From: an uncultured Bacteroidota bacterium
GTDB lineage: Bacteria > Bacteroidota > Bacteroidia > Flavobacteriales > Flavobacteriaceae
Direction of reading: 5' to 3'
DNA length: 45,070 nt
Assembly: GCA_902608795.1 (NCBI GenBank)
Contig: CACLPI010000009.1
Location: 1-45,070 of the forward strand
The notes beneath the pieces were generated by a model. The model made no database searches. It saw only the letters and a list, made by a program, of their open reading frames with translations, and was not told the origin of the DNA. This document shows positions 42,452 through 45,070 of the stretch, piece after piece; the first letter of the stretch is position 1, and each line of letters begins with the position of its first letter. A program made the translations under genes and the position numbers.

Positions 42452-44042
42452 TAAGTTAATTGTTGGTACTAGATCAAGTAATCTAGCTATTACCCAAACA
42501 AATTATGTTATCAAAAAATTAAAAGAAAAAAACCCTTCTACGGACTTTATCTTAAAAAAAATTAAAACTAAAGGTGATATATTATTGAATAAAGACTTAA
42601 CTAAAATTTTAGACAAAGGTTTTTTTGTTTCTGAAATTCAAAATGAATTAGAAAAAAAAACTATTGATTTTGCTATTCATAGTTTAAAAGATTTACCATC
42701 AGATGGAAATGATAATCTTAGCTCTTTCACTGTAACTAAAAGAGAAGACCCGATGGATGTACTTGTATTAAAAAAAGGACTTGAGAATAAGAAAATCCAT
42801 AATATTAAAATAATCGGAACTTCATCAATTAGAAGAAAGGAACAAATTAAAAAAATTTACAATGGGGTTAAAGTAAAAAGTATTAGAGGAAATGTGGAGA
42901 CTAGAATTAAAAAACTAGACAATGGTGAGTTCGAGGCAATTATACTCGCTGCTGCTGGTTTGAAAAGATTAGGGTTAGAACACAGGATTTCCAAATATTT
43001 CAAATCTGATGAAATAACTCCTGCTGCAGGCCAGGGAGCTTTAGCTGTTGAATTCAGAAAGGATGACAAAAAAACATTTTCAATTCTAAAAAAAATACAA
43101 GATGAATCAACCCAAATTTGTATTAATGAAGAAAGGAAATTTTTAAAAACCGTAGGTGGAGGCTGCTCATCCCCTGATGCTGCTTTATGTATTTTAAATG
43201 GTGACAAGGTTGAAATTAAGGGCAGAGTATTTGATGCAAAAGAAAAAAAATACATTTCAGGGAAAATGATTAAGGAAATCGGTAATCATATTGATATAGG
43301 GGAAAAACTAGCAAAAAAATTGATATCTAAAATTTCTATCAAAATATCATCTCAAATAATTTTGACTAATGAGGGTGATATAAGGGGTTTTAATGAACTG
43401 TCCAAGAGTGATATAATCACTCATCATTTTCCATTAATAGAGATTAGTCCACTAGATTTTACAGTGAATAATATTGAAAAATATGATTATATAATTTTTA
43501 CCTCCAAAAATGGAATAAAAAATTTTTTTAGTAGGGTTAAAGTTTCTTCAGATATGAAATTCATTTGTATTGGCAATAAAACAAACCAAGTTTTAAATGA
43601 ATATGGATATGATTCAGCCTATATTTCAAAAAGAAACTATTCTAATATTATGGCAGAAGAAATCAAAAATAATAAGTTGCTTAACGGAAAAAAAACTCTT
43701 CTAATTCAAGGCAAAATTGCGAAGGATGATTTTAAAATAAAACTTCAAGACTTTTGCGAAATAGAAAGGGTAAATGTCTATGAGACAAATTTAAAGAATA
43801 AAGTAAACAAAGAATTATTAAAAATTATAGAAACTAAAGAGACATATACTGTTTTTACCAGTCCATCGGCATTTGACTCATTTATTCAATTTTATAATCC
43901 TGAGGACACTAAAATAATAAGTATTGGAAAGACCACAACAGACTATGTTAATAGTAAAGGCTTTGATTGTATGCTAACCTCTAAGATGCAATCTTATGAA
44001 GGTATTTCTGAATCATTAATTAAATATTTCTATCAAAAATGA
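42444..44042 (+). CDS. Fused porphobilinogen deaminase / uroporphyrinogen-III synthase
   Basis: A 532-residue fusion. Residues 1-300 are HemC: KLIVGTRSSNLAITQT, IHSLKDLPS with the catalytic Asp83, 'GTSSIRRKEQI', and VGGGCSSPDAALC with Cys241 that carries the dipyrromethane cofactor. Residues about 304-532 are a HemD-like domain ('IILTNEGDIRGF', 'YDYIIFTSKNGIKNFF', 'YTVFTSPSAFDSF'). It builds the linear tetrapyrrole and closes it to uroporphyrinogen III. HemD is poorly conserved, so that half rests on fold-type motifs. Overlaps hemA and hemB by eight and four bases. There is no frameshift or stop between the parts, so the fusion is genuine. Confidence 0.92.
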   Translation: MINKLIVGTRSSNLAITQTNYVIKKLKEKNPSTDFILKKIKTKGDILLNKDLTKILDKGFFVSEIQNELEKKTIDFAIHSLKDLPSDGNDNLSSFTVTKREDPMDVLVLKKGLENKKIHNIKIIGTSSIRRKEQIKKIYNGVKVKSIRGNVETRIKKLDNGEFEAIILAAAGLKRLGLEHRISKYFKSDEITPAAGQGALAVEFRKDDKKTFSILKKIQDESTQICINEERKFLKTVGGGCSSPDAALCILNGDKVEIKGRVFDAKEKKYISGKMIKEIGNHIDIGEKLAKKLISKISIKISSQIILTNEGDIRGFNELSKSDIITHHFPLIEISPLDFTVNNIEKYDYIIFTSKNGIKNFFSRVKVSSDMKFICIGNKTNQVLNEYGYDSAYISKRNYSNIMAEEIKNNKLLNGKKTLLIQGKIAKDDFKIKLQDFCEIERVNVYETNLKNKVNKELLKIIETKETYTVFTSPSAFDSFIQFYNPEDTKIISIGKTTTDYVNSKGFDCMLTSKMQSYEGISESLIKYFYQK

Positions 44043-45025
44043 AATTTCCATTGAGTAGATTAAGAAGACTCAGGTATAATAAAATTCTGAGAAACATGAT
44101 TGAAGATGTTAGCATTAATGCTGCAGACCTAATATGTCCAGTATTTATAACCGAAGGCCAAAACATAAAAGAACCTATTGAATCTATGCCAGGACAATTT
44201 AGATATTCAATTGATCGCACAATAGAATTTTGCAATGAACTAATTCAAAACAAAATAAATTCTATAATAGTATTCGGAATTCCAAATAAAAAAGATGAAA
44301 CAGGTGAAATTTCCTGTAGCTCCAATAGTATAGTACCTAAGGCAATATCTGAATTAAAAAAAGTATTTGAAGATAAACTTTTTGTAATTGCTGATGTTTG
44401 TAATTGTGAATATACAACTCATGGACACTGTGGAACTATAATTGACAATGATGTTGATAACGACATGACCCTTAAGACACTTTCAAGTCAATCTTTGGTT
44501 TTAGCTAAAAGCGGTGCTGATGCATTAGCTCCGTCAGATATGATGGACGGAAGAGTTAAAGTAATTAGAGAAATACTAGATAATAACAAGTTTGAAAAGA
44601 TTCCTATTTTCCCCTACTCTGTAAAATATAACTCGGCATTTTATGGTCCCTTTAGAGAAGCTGCAAAAAGTACCCCAAATTTTGGTGACAGAAAAACCTA
44701 CCAAATGAATTTTAAAAATTCTGAAGAAGCTATTAATGAAGTCAAAATGGACATAAATGAGGGTGCAGATGTGATAATAATTAAACCAGCAATTTCATAT
44801 CTGGATATCATATATAGAATCAAACAAAAATTTAATGTTCCGATAATTGCATATAATGTTAGTGGTGAATATACAATGGTGAAAAGTGCTTCAGAAAATA
44901 ACTTTATTAACGACATTGAAACAATTTTGGAGATATTACATTCAATTAAAAGATCTGGAGCAAATGCTATAATAAGTTACCATGCACTAGAAGTCGCAAA
45001 ATATTTAAAAGCTAATGATTTATAA
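44039..45025 (+). CDS. hemB: Delta-aminolevulinic acid dehydratase (porphobilinogen synthase)
   Basis: Condenses two 5-aminolevulinate molecules to porphobilinogen. The 328 residues show 'RLRRLRYNKILRNM', the zinc-binding cysteines in DVCNCEYTTHGHCG (Cys121, Cys123, Cys131), 'DALAPSDMMDGRV', the Schiff-base region 'PYSVKYNSAFYGPFREAA' and the second lysine in 'IIIKPAISYLDII'. The zinc cysteines indicate the zinc-dependent type. It overlaps hemCD by four bases and the next gene by 11. Very high confidence. Confidence 0.97.
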   Translation: MKFPLSRLRRLRYNKILRNMIEDVSINAADLICPVFITEGQNIKEPIESMPGQFRYSIDRTIEFCNELIQNKINSIIVFGIPNKKDETGEISCSSNSIVPKAISELKKVFEDKLFVIADVCNCEYTTHGHCGTIIDNDVDNDMTLKTLSSQSLVLAKSGADALAPSDMMDGRVKVIREILDNNKFEKIPIFPYSVKYNSAFYGPFREAAKSTPNFGDRKTYQMNFKNSEEAINEVKMDINEGADVIIIKPAISYLDIIYRIKQKFNVPIIAYNVSGEYTMVKSASENNFINDIETILEILHSIKRSGANAIISYHALEVAKYLKANDL

Positions 45026-45070
45026 TAAAAGTATTAAAGCATTTAAAGAGTCAAGAGGATTAATTCCCGG
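45015..45070 (+). CDS. hemL: Glutamate-1-semialdehyde aminotransferase, N-terminal fragment
   Basis: ATG 45015 opens a frame to the end of the window: 18 residues, MIYNKSIKAFKESRGLIP. They match the usual HemL start, in which a short helix is followed by 'IPGGVNSP'; the next bases, gg, begin the glycine. HemL makes 5-aminolevulinate from the product of HemA. It overlaps hemB by 11 bases and completes the hemA-hemCD-hemB-hemL order. The fragment is short, so confidence rests partly on context. Confidence 0.8.
   Translation, partial: MIYNKSIKAFKESRGLIP

Noticed and set aside
1-45070. CRISPR arrays, insertion sequences or prophage genes.
   Set aside because: No regularly spaced repeats, transposase, integrase or phage structural gene was seen in the window.

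Overview
The window looks like a piece of a compact, AT-rich Bacteroidota chromosome, most likely a marine member of the Flavobacteriia. Several signs agree: promoter-like TAnnTTTG (-7) elements of the Bacteroidota sigma factor, start codons without Shine-Dalgarno sequences, a split transketolase, monomeric NADP-isocitrate dehydrogenase, SusC/FecA-like TonB receptors, lipoproteins with acidic residues after the lipobox cysteine, DUF6095 and DUF4856 proteins, and the dapF-GNAT-mltG gene order. Genes are tightly packed: many start codons overlap the previous stop, and several convergent pairs overlap at their 3' ends. Only one stretch longer than 300 bases has no protein gene (14621-15318).

Layout. 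1-1153: the end of a GH20 hexosaminidase, CutC and a small unknown protein. 1264-4515: a NUDIX hydrolase joined to a PLD-helicase-DUF3427 protein, probably an acquired defence-type cassette. 4528-7277: prmC, an acetyltransferase, ribD and a thioesterase. 7475-11942: dnaA, an RsmI-like methyltransferase and, on the minus strand, the dapF-GNAT-mltG operon. 12048-14620: a DegP/HtrA protease, trmD and rplS. 14621-15318: a probable structured non-coding RNA ending in a strong terminator. 15319-21701: icd, murQ, a DUF6095 protein, thrS, infC, rpmI and rplT, all on the plus strand. 21706-27405: minus-strand dnaB, accA, an EamA transporter, an LptF/G permease and tgt. 27542-31540: split transketolase, a calcium-repeat FKBP lipoprotein, a phosphoribosyltransferase, aroK and tRNA-Lys(UUU).

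31679-45070 is devoted to iron and heme. A TonB receptor plus HmuY lipoprotein (heme uptake) is followed by a minus-strand operon DUF4856, imelysin, HTTM membrane protein, FecA-like TonB receptor and DCC thiol oxidoreductase. Divergent from it is the heme biosynthesis operon hemA-hemCD-hemB-hemL. A perfect 19-bp palindrome lies in the promoter of the DUF4856 operon, and a 13-bp word is shared by the upstream regions of hemA and of the heme-uptake receptor. Uptake and synthesis may therefore be co-regulated.

The features most worth a second look are the unidentified structured RNA at about 14.83-15.24 kb, three full-length genes that have no ATG, GTG or TTG start (the RsmI-like methyltransferase, murQ and infC), promoters that sit directly on start codons (leaderless mRNAs), the DUF4856-imelysin-HTTM-TonB-DCC locus with its palindromic operator, and the NUDIX/helicase cassette with foreign-looking arginine codons. 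All calls rest on reading the sequence and recalling protein families; no database search was run.
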